64,000 bases of DNA from Streptomyces chartreusis (GCF_008704715.1 NZ_CP023689.1:6758001-6822000); one strand, 5' to 3'; numbered from the stretch's first letter, positions 41,176-50,469 are shown. The notes: generated by a model from the letters alone, not told the origin. Made by a program: numbers and translations.

Positions 41176-41347
41176 CACGGTGCCGGTCAGGGGCGGCGGG
41201 CACGTCTGACAGCGGGAGTAACCGCGCGTACTGAGGTCGGCGTACCCGCCGCGCCCCCGCCTGCTCCGCGGGCCACGCCAGAACGATGAGTTCCCGCCCC
41301 GAGCCCGGTCACCACTGCACCTGGACCCGAAGCAGGAGGAACCCCCG

Positions 41348-41824
41348 ATGCGCCAACCGACACCCCACCCCGCCCTGCGCCGACTCGACGTCATGCTCGG
41401 CGAGTGGGAACTGTGGGCCGCGGGCAGCACCGTCGGCCCGATCCGGACCGAGTTCGCCTGGACGGAGGGCGGCGCCTTCCTCGCCCAGCGCGCGGACGTC
41501 GGCCCCGACACCGCCCTGCCCGGCGCCTGGGCCGCGAACGCCCCCTTCCCGACCCTCGCCCTGATCGGCTACGACGACACGTCCGACGAATTCACGGTCC
41601 TCTACGCCGACGGCCGCGCGGTCGCCCGCGTCTACCGGGCCACCATGACCGGCCGCACCTGGCACCAGTGGCGCGCGGCCCCCGGCTTCCACCAACGCCT
41701 CACCGTCACCGTCAGCCCCGACGGCGACACCATCGAGGGCAACTGGGAACAGTCCCCCGACGGGGAGCGGTGGACGACGGACTTCGACGTGACGTACGTC
41801 AGACCGGGGAAGCCGCGCGACTGA
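41348..41824 (+). CDS. DUF1579-like lipocalin-type protein
   Basis: Protein of 158 residues with the beta-rich calycin-like pattern of DUF1579: MLGEWELWAAGSTVGP, TEFAWTEGGAFLAQRADV, LIGYDDTSDEFTVLYADGRAVARVY, and GNWEQSPDGERWTTDFDVTYVR. AGGAGGAA precedes ATG 41348. Such proteins bind small hydrophobic ligands in other settings; no specific role here. Convergent with the TerD-nuclease gene, 12 bases between stops. Confidence 0.8.
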   Translation: MRQPTPHPALRRLDVMLGEWELWAAGSTVGPIRTEFAWTEGGAFLAQRADVGPDTALPGAWAANAPFPTLALIGYDDTSDEFTVLYADGRAVARVYRATMTGRTWHQWRAAPGFHQRLTVTVSPDGDTIEGNWEQSPDGERWTTDFDVTYVRPGKPRD

Positions 41825-41836
41825 AGCGGTACGGCG

Positions 41837-43945
41837 TCACCCCGCGCCGGCGGTCTCCTTCACCGCCGCCCGGCGCGGTGCGGGGCGGTCCAGGTGCACC
41901 ACGACCGACGTGTAGAAGCGGTGCACCGCGTCGTCCACGCTGCGGATGAACCCGGACTCGGCGTTGCCTCGGGTGCTGCCCATGCCCTTGAAGAGGGAGA
42001 GGCGGAAGCCGGTGATCTGGGTCGCGCCCTTCGGCAACAGGTCCGCCGGTTCCGGGCGCAGCCGCTCCAGAGTGCCCCGAGGGCCGCCCGCCGCTCCTTC
42101 CACGAGGGTTTCGACGTGCAGGTCGGCCGGTGCCTCGGCGAGGCGGCGGACCAGACGCTTGGCCCAGGTCAGGGGGTAGCCCTGCTCGGGTGCGGGGATC
42201 TCGACCGACGTACGCAGCTTGCCGGTGCGCAGATCGGCGCCGATCGTGAGCAGCCCCGGGGCCTGTTCGACTCGAAGCTCCGCCTGGAGCCGGCCTTCGT
42301 GACAGAGCTGGTCGGCCTGCTGGATCCGGCGCGCTCCGGGATCGGCGCCACGCCTGGCGCGCTGTGCGGGCAGCACCTTCAGTCCGAGGTCGCCGCCGAG
42401 CCTGAGGCACACCTGCCGGATGAGGCGCTCCCAGTTCTCGACCACTTCCAGGGCGCGCGGATCGCCCTGGCACAGGGTTTCGTCGCTGATGCCGTTGCGC
42501 ACCGGCACCCACGCCGAGCCCATGTTCTGGAAACCGTGGCAGCCGGAGTTCTCGTGCTGGAGATAGTGCAGCAGCTCCTGGAGCAGCCAGGTCCGCGCCG
42601 CGTTGCCGACTCCCTCGTGCTGGATCAACAGCTGTGCCTGATGGGCCACTTCGGCCCACGACAGGTGCCAGATCGCCACCTTGTGCTTGCGCCGCCGGTC
42701 GACCTTGACGTCGACCAGCGGGCTGCCCTCCAGCGCCACATCGTTTGACACCGTGATCACGGCCTCGTAGCCGCGCCGGGCGGCGATGTCCATGTAGGCC
42801 TGCACCTGGTCGGCCTTGAGGGCGTTGCCGTTGGTCTTGGTCTCGACGAGCGCCGTCCACAGCTTGCCGGCCCGCTCGATACGGATGACTCCGTCGGGAC
42901 GTCGCGGGGTGTCGCCGTGGGGGAGGGAGACCTCGGTGAACGTCTCCATGCGGCCGGACGGCGCCCCGAACGCGGCGGTGAGCCGTCTGCCGAACCGCGG
43001 TACCTGGGCCATGACCGACAACAGCACCGAGGTGGCGCGCATCTCCCTGTCCCGGTCGCTCTTGAGCGCAGAGACGGGAAACAGCCGGGCCGGCCTCCAG
43101 GAGTCGTTCTCGGCCAGCGACTTCGGAGGTGCGCTGGGCAGCGTGACCTTCTTCTTCGCCGTACGCGGGCGCGCAGCCGCCGTCCGCCTCGCCGGCTCCC
43201 CCTCGGCGACGTCCGGCCGACGAGGGGCCGGAACCGCCTCCAGGGTCGCTGCCGCCGTGGCCGGGGCCACGGTTTCCGGCTGCCCGTTGCCGCCGACCGG
43301 GTCGACCGCTTCGACCGCCTCCACCGCGGACCCGGCCTCCACCTCGGACGCGGCTTCCGCCTCCACGGCGGATGCGGCCTCCGCCTCCGCCTCCGCGGCG
43401 TCGTCCTCGATATCGACACCGAAGTCCGTGGCGAGACCGGCCAGGCCGCTGTCGTAGCCCTGTCCGACGGCGCGGAACTTCCATTCCTCCCCGCGCCGGT
43501 ACAGCTCCCCGAAGATGATCGCGCTCACCGCGTCGGCGTCGGCGATGGTGAACCGCAGGAGGCTCTCGCCGGCCGCGTCGGCGAGCCTCACCCGCACGTT
43601 CTCCAGCTCGCCGAAGCGGGCTCCGCCGTACCGGCTCGCGGCCACGACGATCCGCTCGACCTGTGGCGGCACCGCCGTGAGGTCGAAGCAGATGCGGTCC
43701 TCGTTGCCGTCCTCCGTCGGTGTCTTCCCCAGCAGCTGCACGCTGCCGTCGGCGGCCACGGGGTTGTTGTAGAAGTAGAAGTCGCCGTCGCTGCGGACCT
43801 TGCCGCCCGCGTCCAGCAGCAGGACGGACACGTCGGCGTCGCCCTCACCGGTCGGGCTGACCCAGCCCAGGCTGACGATCACCGTGCCGACGTCTTCGCT
43901 CAGGGCCGTCAGCGCCACGTTCGAGCCCTTGATCATTTCGCGCAC
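41837..43945 (-). CDS. TerD domain fused to a PD-(D/E)XK nuclease-like domain
   Basis: Protein of 702 residues. Residues 1-180 are a TerD beta-sandwich (MIKGSNVALT, LGWVSPTGEGDADVSVLLLD, FYFYNNPVAADGSVQ, EDRICFDLTAVPPQVERIVV, GELYRRGEEWKFRAVGQGY). A long Ala/Glu-rich linker (about 181-260) follows. Residues 285-520 hold a restriction-endonuclease-like core: Asp351 (RRPDGVIRIE), Glu368-x-Lys370 (TALVETKTNG) and Gln380-Tyr384 (ADQVQAYMDIA), i.e. PD-(D/E)XK with a RecB/Cas4-type QxxxY. GTG 43945 follows GGGGGG. TerD proteins bind calcium and act in stress and DNA-processing pathways. No partner Ter gene is adjacent. Confidence 0.85.
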   Translation of the reverse strand: MREMIKGSNVALTALSEDVGTVIVSLGWVSPTGEGDADVSVLLLDAGGKVRSDGDFYFYNNPVAADGSVQLLGKTPTEDGNEDRICFDLTAVPPQVERIVVAASRYGGARFGELENVRVRLADAAGESLLRFTIADADAVSAIIFGELYRRGEEWKFRAVGQGYDSGLAGLATDFGVDIEDDAAEAEAEAASAVEAEAASEVEAGSAVEAVEAVDPVGGNGQPETVAPATAAATLEAVPAPRRPDVAEGEPARRTAAARPRTAKKKVTLPSAPPKSLAENDSWRPARLFPVSALKSDRDREMRATSVLLSVMAQVPRFGRRLTAAFGAPSGRMETFTEVSLPHGDTPRRPDGVIRIERAGKLWTALVETKTNGNALKADQVQAYMDIAARRGYEAVITVSNDVALEGSPLVDVKVDRRRKHKVAIWHLSWAEVAHQAQLLIQHEGVGNAARTWLLQELLHYLQHENSGCHGFQNMGSAWVPVRNGISDETLCQGDPRALEVVENWERLIRQVCLRLGGDLGLKVLPAQRARRGADPGARRIQQADQLCHEGRLQAELRVEQAPGLLTIGADLRTGKLRTSVEIPAPEQGYPLTWAKRLVRRLAEAPADLHVETLVEGAAGGPRGTLERLRPEPADLLPKGATQITGFRLSLFKGMGSTRGNAESGFIRSVDDAVHRFYTSVVVHLDRPAPRRAAVKETAGAG

Positions 43946-43957
43946 AGAATCCCCCCA

Positions 43958-43989
43958 AATCGCTCACCCGGGGGCATGCATCAGCGATT
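43958..43989. promoter_or_regulatory. Inverted repeat upstream of the TerD-nuclease gene
   Basis: Arms AATCGCT (43958-43964) and AGCGATT (43983-43989) separated by 18 bases, inside a C/G-run-rich leader just upstream of the GTG start. Could be an operator or an mRNA hairpin that occludes the start. Confidence 0.4.
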
Positions 43990-44195
43990 CCCCCAGGTGC
44001 CTCCCCGTGCGGCAGATGTGACGAGCCGCACATGGGCAACGGTACTGGCCATCTATCGCGTCCGAGGAGCTTTCGGGCTCGTCCGCGCAGGGCCATTGCC
44101 GGGGTAAACGGACTTTGAGTAGCCTGTGTTCGTTATCCCGATCGGCTGTTGAAATATCGAACGCAGCCACATTGACGTAAGGGAGGGGGCCGGAC

Positions 44196-44969
44196 GTGGG
44201 ACGCCTCGTACCAGCCGTGACGCGGGCTCTGGACATTCTCGAGCTCTTCCTCGACGGGGACGGCACGCTCTCCGCCCCCGACATCGTGCGCAAGCTCCAG
44301 CTGCCGCGCACCACCGTGCACGAGCTCGTCACCACGCTCGCAGCCCGGTCGTACATCGTCCAGGTCCCCGGTCAGCCGGGACGGTACCGCCTGGGCGTAC
44401 GGCCGTACCAGCTCGGGAGCCGATACGCCGAGCAGCTCGACCTCGCGGCCGAGGGCCAGCAGGTCGCGCGGTCCGTCGCCGAGACCTGCGACGAGACCGT
44501 GCACGTGGCGATCCTCGAGGGCACGGACGTCATCTACATCGCCAAGGTCGACTCCACGCACGCGGTGCGGATGGTGTCCGCCGCCGGCCGCAGGCTCCCC
44601 GCGCACTGCACGTCCGTCGGCAAGATGCTGCTGGCCTCCCTTCCCGAGCCGGAGCTCAGCTCCCGGGTCCCCGACGGGGCCGAGCTCGTCGCGATGACTC
44701 CGAACAGCATCACCGACCCGGTCGCCCTGCGCGAGGCCCTCGCCTCGATCCGGCAGCGGGGGATCGCCGTGGAGAGCCGGGAGTCCAACCCGGACGTCTC
44801 GTGTGTGGCCGCACCCGTGCGGGACCGTGCCGGGCAGGTCGTCGCCGCCCTCTCCATCTCCGTCCCCATGATCCGCTGGAGCGACGAGCGCCGTGCGGAG
44901 CTGGAGCAGCTCGCCGCCAAGGGCGCCGCCGAGCTGTCGGAGCGCCTCGGACACCGGAGCGTGGCATGA
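44196..44969 (+). CDS. IclR-family transcriptional regulator
   Basis: Regulator of 257 residues. N-terminal winged helix (AVTRALDILELFLDGDG, SAPDIVRKLQLPRTTVHELV), C-terminal effector-binding domain (LGVRPYQLGSRYAEQL, ETVHVAILEGTDVIYIAKVDS, LPAHCTSVGKMLLASL, RGIAVESRESNPDVSCVAAPV). GTG start after GGGAGGGGG. Overlaps the SMP-30 gene by ATGA, so it probably controls its own operon in response to a sugar-acid or lactone intermediate. Confidence 0.9.
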   Translation: MGRLVPAVTRALDILELFLDGDGTLSAPDIVRKLQLPRTTVHELVTTLAARSYIVQVPGQPGRYRLGVRPYQLGSRYAEQLDLAAEGQQVARSVAETCDETVHVAILEGTDVIYIAKVDSTHAVRMVSAAGRRLPAHCTSVGKMLLASLPEPELSSRVPDGAELVAMTPNSITDPVALREALASIRQRGIAVESRESNPDVSCVAAPVRDRAGQVVAALSISVPMIRWSDERRAELEQLAAKGAAELSERLGHRSVA

Positions 44970-45814
44970 GCGCGGGCTACGAGGTCGCGGTCCTGGCGGA
45001 GGCCGAGCTCGGCGAGGGCCCGACCTGGGACGCGCGCGGCGGCCGGCTGCTCTGGATCGACATCCTCGGGGCGCGGATCCACACCTACGACCCCGTCTCC
45101 GGGCGGCGGAGCGTCCGTACGACCCCGCAGCACGTCGGCGCCGTCAAGCCCCGTGCCGGCGGTGGGCTCGTCCTCAACCTCCGTGACGGCGTCGGACTGC
45201 TCGACGCGGACGACAGCTTCCGCTGGCTGCACCACGAACCCGTCCCCGGCCGCCGTGCCAACGACGCCGCCGTCGCCCCCGACGGCTCCCTGTGGGCGGG
45301 CACCATGCGCTACGACGGGGCCCCCGGTGGCGGCAGCCTGTCCCGCATCACCGGTGACGGTTCGGTCGACCTCGTCCTCGACGACGTGGCGGTCAGCAAC
45401 GGCACGGGCTGGAGCCCCGACGGCAGCCTCATGTACTACATCGACTCGCCCACGCGGCGTATCGACGTCTTCGACCACGCGGACGGGCGGGTCGGCGACC
45501 GGCGGCCGTTTGCCGAGATCGAGGACGGCGCCGGGTTCCCCGACGGGCTCACCGTGGATGCCGACGGCTGTGTGTGGGTGGCCCTGTGGGACGGCTCGGC
45601 GGTACGCCGCTACACACCGGCCGGCGAGCTGGACCGGGTCATCGAGCTCCCGGTGCCCCGGGTGACCGCGTGCGCGTTCGCCGGACCCGACCTGACCGAC
45701 CTGTACATCACCACGGCCCGCGTCGGCCTGAAGTCCCCGCTCCCGCTGTCGGGCTCATTGCTCGTGGTCCCGGGCGCGGGGAAGGGGCTGACCCAGCCCG
45801 CCTTCGCCGGCTGA
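44966..45814 (+). CDS. SMP-30/gluconolactonase family hydrolase
   Basis: Six-bladed beta-propeller enzyme of 282 residues. Metal ligand pattern: LGEGPTWD (Glu), RANDAAVAPDGSLWAGTM (Asn), SNGTGWSPDGSLMYYIDS (Asn/Asp) and GFPDGLTVDADGCVW (Asp). Hydrolyses a sugar lactone (gluconolactone, arabinolactone or similar) to the acid. ATG overlaps the IclR regulator stop, so both form one operon. With a pentose system in the same window (GH51 arabinofuranosidase), a pentonolactonase role is possible but unproved. Confidence 0.88.
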   Translation: MSAGYEVAVLAEAELGEGPTWDARGGRLLWIDILGARIHTYDPVSGRRSVRTTPQHVGAVKPRAGGGLVLNLRDGVGLLDADDSFRWLHHEPVPGRRANDAAVAPDGSLWAGTMRYDGAPGGGSLSRITGDGSVDLVLDDVAVSNGTGWSPDGSLMYYIDSPTRRIDVFDHADGRVGDRRPFAEIEDGAGFPDGLTVDADGCVWVALWDGSAVRRYTPAGELDRVIELPVPRVTACAFAGPDLTDLYITTARVGLKSPLPLSGSLLVVPGAGKGLTQPAFAG

Positions 45815-45851
45815 CGGAAAGGTTGCGGACGGGTGCCCGTGGCGGTACCCG

Positions 45852-47252
45852 TCAGCGTCCCGTCCGGTCCAGCTCCCGCAGGATCTCCCGCTCCTCCTTC
45901 GTGAGCGGCGCGCCCACCGCCGGCGGCAGCGGCGGGCCGCTCAGCGTCGCCAGCACCGTCGACGGACGCAGCAGCCGCGTCGGCCCCGTGGTCATGCTCG
46001 TCACGTCCCACACCGCCGACGCCGCCGTGTACGAGGCGGTCGCCGTGCGGATCATGCGGCGGGTGTACGCGGTGACCAGACGGTCCGCGAACCCGGGCGA
46101 GCCGCCCCGGGTGCCGGGGAACCAGACGTCCTGGCTGACGGCCATCGTCCACGCCCCCTCCACCGACCGCGCCGCCGTCTTCTGCACCCGCCGGGCGAGG
46201 CCGTCCCCGGCCAGACCCGTGCGCCGCAGCTCCCGGCTCAGCACCTGCGCCCCCATCGCCGCCACCGACATGCCCTGCCCGTAGGCAGGGTTGAAGGTGG
46301 CCAGTGCGTCACCGAGGACGACGAAGCGCTCGGGCCAGTGCCGCGTCTTCTCCAGGTACCGCCGGTGGTTGCTGGTGCTGCGGCTGACGTGGACGTCGGT
46401 GAGCGGTTCCGCGCCTGAGATCAGCCGGCCCACGATGGGGTCCGGCAGGTCGAGGGCGTAGCGCAGGAAGTCGTCCGGGTCCGACGGGGGTTCGCCGCCG
46501 CCCCGGGTGCCGGCGAGGCTCACCATCCAGCGGTCGCCCTCGATCGGCAGCATCATCCCGCTGCGGCCGGGCAGGCCCAGGTAGGGGTTGGCCTGCACGA
46601 TGGTCAGGGGGAAGCGATCGGCGCCGGCGGGCGTGCGGTAGAGACGGGTGGCGTTCACCAGACCGGCGTCCACCGTCTTCTCACGGACATCGGAAATGCC
46701 CAGTCCCGCCAGCCATTTGACGGCCCTTGAGCCGCGCCCGCTCGCGTCCACCACGAAGTCGGCCGGGAGTTCCTCGGTCCCCTCGGCGGTCGCGAGCCGT
46801 ACTCCGGTGACCCGCTGCCGTGAGCCCGTCAGCTCCAGCGCCTGCGCCTTGCGGATCTCCACGCCGGTGTTGGCGAGCACCGCGACCCGTATCGCCCAGT
46901 CCAGCAGCGCCCGCGTGCTCGTCACCATCTGCGGCCCGGGATGCCGCCAGCGCCGGAACCAGCCCTCGGGGGTGAGGGCGACCATGCCGTTGGCGACCGG
47001 AACTTCGTGCGCGCCCGCGGCGAGCAGATGCTTGCGCATGCTCACGCCCGGCACCAGGTCCTCCATCGCGGCCAGGCCGCCCGCCATGAGGAGATGCGCG
47101 TGCCGTCCCTGCGGCAGGCCCTTGCGGTGCTCCGGTCCGTCGGGCAGCTCGTCCCGGTCGAGTACGACCACCTCGTCGGCGACCGTGGACAGGGCCGCCG
47201 CGGCCAACATGCCGGCCAGTCCCGCACCGATGACGACAGCTCTACGCGCCAC
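45852..47252 (-). CDS. FAD-dependent oxidoreductase (monooxygenase-like)
   Basis: Flavoprotein of about 466 residues. FAD Rossmann motif AVVIGAGLAGMLAAAAL and acidic strand end VVVLDRDELP at the N terminus, second FAD motif RFVVLGDALATFNPAYGQGM around residue 310, plus a characteristic loop HAHLLMAGGLAAMEDLVPG. It resembles geranylgeranyl-reductase/halogenase-like or tetracycline-monooxygenase-like enzymes. I chose GTG 47252 (GAGGGG upstream) over the frame-opening GTG 47267. Substrate unknown. A dispersed repeat lies in its upstream region. Confidence 0.85.
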   Translation of the reverse strand: MARRAVVIGAGLAGMLAAAALSTVADEVVVLDRDELPDGPEHRKGLPQGRHAHLLMAGGLAAMEDLVPGVSMRKHLLAAGAHEVPVANGMVALTPEGWFRRWRHPGPQMVTSTRALLDWAIRVAVLANTGVEIRKAQALELTGSRQRVTGVRLATAEGTEELPADFVVDASGRGSRAVKWLAGLGISDVREKTVDAGLVNATRLYRTPAGADRFPLTIVQANPYLGLPGRSGMMLPIEGDRWMVSLAGTRGGGEPPSDPDDFLRYALDLPDPIVGRLISGAEPLTDVHVSRSTSNHRRYLEKTRHWPERFVVLGDALATFNPAYGQGMSVAAMGAQVLSRELRRTGLAGDGLARRVQKTAARSVEGAWTMAVSQDVWFPGTRGGSPGFADRLVTAYTRRMIRTATASYTAASAVWDVTSMTTGPTRLLRPSTVLATLSGPPLPPAVGAPLTKEEREILRELDRTGR

Positions 47253-47325
47253 TGCGACCCCTCGCACTCAGCGGCCACGAAGTCCGGCCGGCCCGGGCGC
47301 CCGGCTTGTCGACGGCAGTCCGGCA

Positions 47326-47373
47326 GCGCCCCCGAAAGGGCGCGGGGAACTGCGCGACAAGCCACGACGGCGC
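47326..47373. repeat. Dispersed Streptomyces repeat, copy 3 (intergenic)
   Basis: Arms GCGCCCCCGAAAGGGCGC then the shared core CGCGGGGAACTGCGCGAC and AAGCCACGACGGC. It lies between the FAD enzyme and the first of the paralogous membrane proteins. Confidence 0.85.
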
Positions 47374-47431
47374 GGCACACGACCGACGGCAATTCGTGGC
47401 AACTCCCCTTCGCGGCGCTCCAGCGGAGCGC

Positions 47432-48616
47432 TCAGGCCCTCACCGTACCTTCACGCACCGTGTCCGCGGCAGGCGTTGCCCCCAGAGCCTGCGCCAACTC
47501 CACCAGACCGCCCGCACCGGACACCTCCGTGGCGTGCAGCCGGCAGGTGCTCGGCGTACGCAGCGGCTCCTCGCGGGCCGCCGCCCGACGGGCCGCCGCG
47601 GCGAGCATGGCGGCCTCCGCGGCGACACGCGCCTCGTGCGCGGAGGCACCCTCGGCCAGGGCGGCCGACCGCGCCCGCTCGCGCACCCGGTCGTCGAAGT
47701 ACGGCGCCAGCGCCAGCAGGGCATCATGGATGGCCACTTCGCGCCAGTGCAGCCGCTCCGCAGGCGACTGCCACCAGGAGGACGCGGGCTTCGGGGCCGT
47801 CGACACGAACCCCACCCGCAGCCACAGCGGGTCCAGCCGCCGGTGGTCGCGCAGCCCGCGCCAGTGCCCGACGGCGGCCGGCAGCAGCCTCGGCAGCACG
47901 AACCCGGCGGAACAGATCAGCGCGGCCAGCGCGGCCATCGGCGGGGCGACCTTGGTGGACAGGAAGTCCAGGTCGTGGCCGGTCCAACGGGCCACCACGG
48001 CCGTGTACTTGGTCAGCTGGAACCCCACCAGGTCCAGCAGCGCGCCCACGCAGATCAGCCACAGCCCGGCCCGCAGCAGCCCGGTGACCTCCCGACCCCA
48101 CCGCACGCACACCACCGACATCGCCACGATCGCCGCGCTGTGCCCGAGCAGATAGAGCACGATCATCTCGCGCATGCCGGGCGTGTTGGCGTAGTACGTG
48201 TCGAGGTCGTTCAGCCGCTCCACACGCGCGTCCGCGAGCGTGAACAGCACGACGACGGCCACGATCAGCGGGGCGTACACGGCGATGCAGCGCAGCACCA
48301 GCCGCCGTACCCGCTCCCGGGGCCCGCCGCGCCAGTTGATCAGCAGGATCAGCAGCGAGCAGCTGTACGCCGAGAGCAGCCCGTAGGTCAGCGGGGCGCC
48401 GAAGTTCGGGATGCCGGTGAGCTCGTTGACGGCGGCCAGCGTCATCGGCGCCGAGCACAGGAACACGACCGCGCCGAGCGCGATGGCGACGCACGTGGAC
48501 ACGGTCAGCGGGTTGCGCAGGGGCGACGGCTTGCCGGGTGTCGTGCGCGGGCGGCGGAACAGCACGGCGGCGGACAGCGCGAGGACGGCGGCCGCCAGAT
48601 AGACGACAAGGCTCAT
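47432..48616 (-). CDS. Polytopic membrane protein, MAB_1171c-like (paralogue A)
   Basis: Protein of 394 residues with about seven N-terminal helices (MSLVVYLAAAVLALSAAVLF first) and a cytoplasmic C-terminal region rich in Ala and charged residues. It shares signature blocks with the two neighbouring paralogues: LDTYYANTPGMREMIVLYLLGH in the loop before helix 6, PLTYGLLSAYSCSLLILLI, and TAVVARWTGHDLDFLSTKVAPP. This is the MAB_1171c-like membrane family, of unknown function. ATG 48616 overlaps the stop of paralogue B (ATGA), so they are one operon with the IrrE-like peptidase gene. Confidence 0.85.
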   Translation of the reverse strand: MSLVVYLAAAVLALSAAVLFRRPRTTPGKPSPLRNPLTVSTCVAIALGAVVFLCSAPMTLAAVNELTGIPNFGAPLTYGLLSAYSCSLLILLINWRGGPRERVRRLVLRCIAVYAPLIVAVVVLFTLADARVERLNDLDTYYANTPGMREMIVLYLLGHSAAIVAMSVVCVRWGREVTGLLRAGLWLICVGALLDLVGFQLTKYTAVVARWTGHDLDFLSTKVAPPMAALAALICSAGFVLPRLLPAAVGHWRGLRDHRRLDPLWLRVGFVSTAPKPASSWWQSPAERLHWREVAIHDALLALAPYFDDRVRERARSAALAEGASAHEARVAAEAAMLAAAARRAAAREEPLRTPSTCRLHATEVSGAGGLVELAQALGATPAADTVREGTVRA

Positions 48617-49839
48617 ACGGCGGAGCTCCGTTCGGCCGCGATCGCCGGCGCCCCGGCCGTGGCCCGCACGAGCGGCGAGCCGGCCAGCGCGTCCGCGATG
48701 CGCACGAGCGCGTCCGTGCCGGGTGCCCGTTCCTGGAACCACTCCGATTCACCGGCGTACCCCGGCCGCCGGACCGCCCGCCAGGGCGCCGGATCCGTGG
48801 CTCCGCCGTCGTGGTCCGTGAGGCAGACCCTGGCCGCCGCCGAGATCACCGCCGCCCACGCCGTCGCTGCGGCCCGCTCGGGGTCGCCGGTGGTCCGCAG
48901 GGCGGCCTCACGGGTCTCGTCGTACAACTCCCGGTCGACGTGGGCGTCCAGGTGGCTGAGCCCGTTGTGGATGCTGGTCTGGCGCCAGACCAGCCGGGTC
49001 GCGGGGGAGGACCAGCGCGGGCGCGGCAGGCGCAGCCGGCGGCGGGCGAGGATGTCGTCGAGTTCCCGCTCCAGCGGCGCGAGACGTACGTACGTCCGCC
49101 AGGCCCTCCGCCACTCGGCCAGCCGGGGCCCGGCCACCGGGATCAGCACGCCGGCGGCCGTCAGCAGGGCGCCGAGACCGGCGGCGGCCTGCGCGACGTC
49201 CGTGCCAAGTGAAGGCCAGTCCTGTCCGGACCAGCGGGCGGCCACGGCGACGAGCTTGGACAGGCTGTACCCGGCGCCGCACACGGCACCGGCGCCCAGG
49301 GTGATCAGCCCCGCGCGCAGCGGGCCCCGCACCTCACGGGCCCAGCGCAGCGCCGAGACGCCGGTGACGGAGACGGCGGTCAGGTGCCCGAGAAGATAGA
49401 GCAGGATCATCTCGCGCAGATACGGCGTCGTCGCGTAGTAGGTGTCCAGGTCCTCCCGGCGCTCCACCGGGGCGTCGCCCAGCAGGAACAGCACCGCGAT
49501 GCACAGCACCACACCGGTGTAGGCGAGCACCCAGCGGCGGGCGGTGCGATGCACGCCGGGGCCGCCCCGCCACAGGACGACCAGGATCTGGGAGGCGGCG
49601 CTGTAGGCGGTGATCGCCGCATACGTCAGCGGGGCCGCGAGGTTGGGGATCTGACCGAGCCGGTTCACGGCGCCGACCGTGGGCGGGGCGCCCAGCAGGA
49701 AGCACAGTCCGCCCAGGCCCAGCACCGCGCAGATGGTGCGCAGATACGGGTCGTCCCGGTGCCGGACCAGATCCGGGGCCTTCACGACCAGGACGAGCCA
49801 CAGCACCGCGCAGCTGACGTAGCCGAGCAGCCCGTTCAT
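48613..49839 (-). CDS. Polytopic membrane protein, MAB_1171c-like (paralogue B)
   Basis: Protein of 408 residues, seven helices plus a cytoplasmic tail. Shared blocks: LDTYYATTPYLREMILLYLLGH, AAPLTYAAITAYSAASQILVV, VAVAARWSGQDWPSLGTDVA. C-terminal half has WRQTSIHNGLSHLDAHVDRE. ATG 49839 overlaps the stop of the ImmA/IrrE-like gene; its own stop overlaps paralogue A. Sits within the XRE - IrrE - membrane - membrane order. Confidence 0.85.
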   Translation of the reverse strand: MNGLLGYVSCAVLWLVLVVKAPDLVRHRDDPYLRTICAVLGLGGLCFLLGAPPTVGAVNRLGQIPNLAAPLTYAAITAYSAASQILVVLWRGGPGVHRTARRWVLAYTGVVLCIAVLFLLGDAPVERREDLDTYYATTPYLREMILLYLLGHLTAVSVTGVSALRWAREVRGPLRAGLITLGAGAVCGAGYSLSKLVAVAARWSGQDWPSLGTDVAQAAAGLGALLTAAGVLIPVAGPRLAEWRRAWRTYVRLAPLERELDDILARRRLRLPRPRWSSPATRLVWRQTSIHNGLSHLDAHVDRELYDETREAALRTTGDPERAAATAWAAVISAAARVCLTDHDGGATDPAPWRAVRRPGYAGESEWFQERAPGTDALVRIADALAGSPLVRATAGAPAIAAERSSAV

Positions 49840-50336
49840 CCCCTGGTCCCGCGGTAGTTGAGCGCGGCCCCGATGCGCCCGGCGAGGTCCTGGGCGTCCC
49901 CGCCGGTGGCGAACACGGAGTCCGCCGACGCCTCCAGCCAGGTGCGCAGCCGACGGCCCATCAGCATGCCGAACCGGTCGGCCTCCTGCTCGTCGGCGAG
50001 GGTGAAGTCGGTGCGGGCGGCGGCGGGTTGCGGGCCGGTGGCGGGTCCGCGCCGCTGGTGCATGTGCCACACCTCATGGCAGAAGATCACTATCTGGTGC
50101 CATACGGCGGCACGCTTGTCGACGATGACGTCGTCGTGCGTCTCGCGCTCCAGCCACAGCCCGCTGGCGGTGTGCGGGGGAAACACCTCGCGGTGGACGA
50201 CGATGGGGCGTCCGCGCCACTGGACGGCCGAGTCGACCACCGCCTGGAACAGGGTCTCCGCGTCCGCGGGGACGGGCACGCGGATGGGACCGATGAGGGC
50301 GTCGGCGAGACGACGCATCTCCCTGTTCGTACGCAC
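49836..50336 (-). CDS. ImmA/IrrE-like zinc metallopeptidase
   Basis: Protein of 166 residues with the HExxH motif at 87-91 (FCHEVWHMH) followed by DEQEADRFGMLMG, the third-ligand region, as in ImmA/IrrE peptidases that cleave helix-turn-helix repressors. GTG 50336 has GGGGAG four bases upstream; the frame upstream to 50375 has no support. An XRE-type regulator gene ends 133 bases upstream of its start, and two membrane-protein genes follow with overlaps. It may cleave or regulate the XRE protein in response to a membrane signal; that link is inference. Confidence 0.85.
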   Translation of the reverse strand: MRTNREMRRLADALIGPIRVPVPADAETLFQAVVDSAVQWRGRPIVVHREVFPPHTASGLWLERETHDDVIVDKRAAVWHQIVIFCHEVWHMHQRRGPATGPQPAAARTDFTLADEQEADRFGMLMGRRLRTWLEASADSVFATGGDAQDLAGRIGAALNYRGTRG

Positions 50337-50469
50337 GGTTCTCCCCGTGGCCGCTGGACGTTCGACCCTGTGCAATATGCCAAGTCCCGCGTCGCCTCAG
50401 CCACCTCGAGCACCGGCGGTCGGCCAGGGATGGCCGAAACCGAGCATGCACACGGCACGTACCGCGTCC

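Noticed and set aside
44148..44162. GTTGAAATATCGAAC as an IclR operator
   Set aside because: Only four of seven arm positions pair, which is not better than expected in an AT-richer patch; noted but not strong enough to list as a site.
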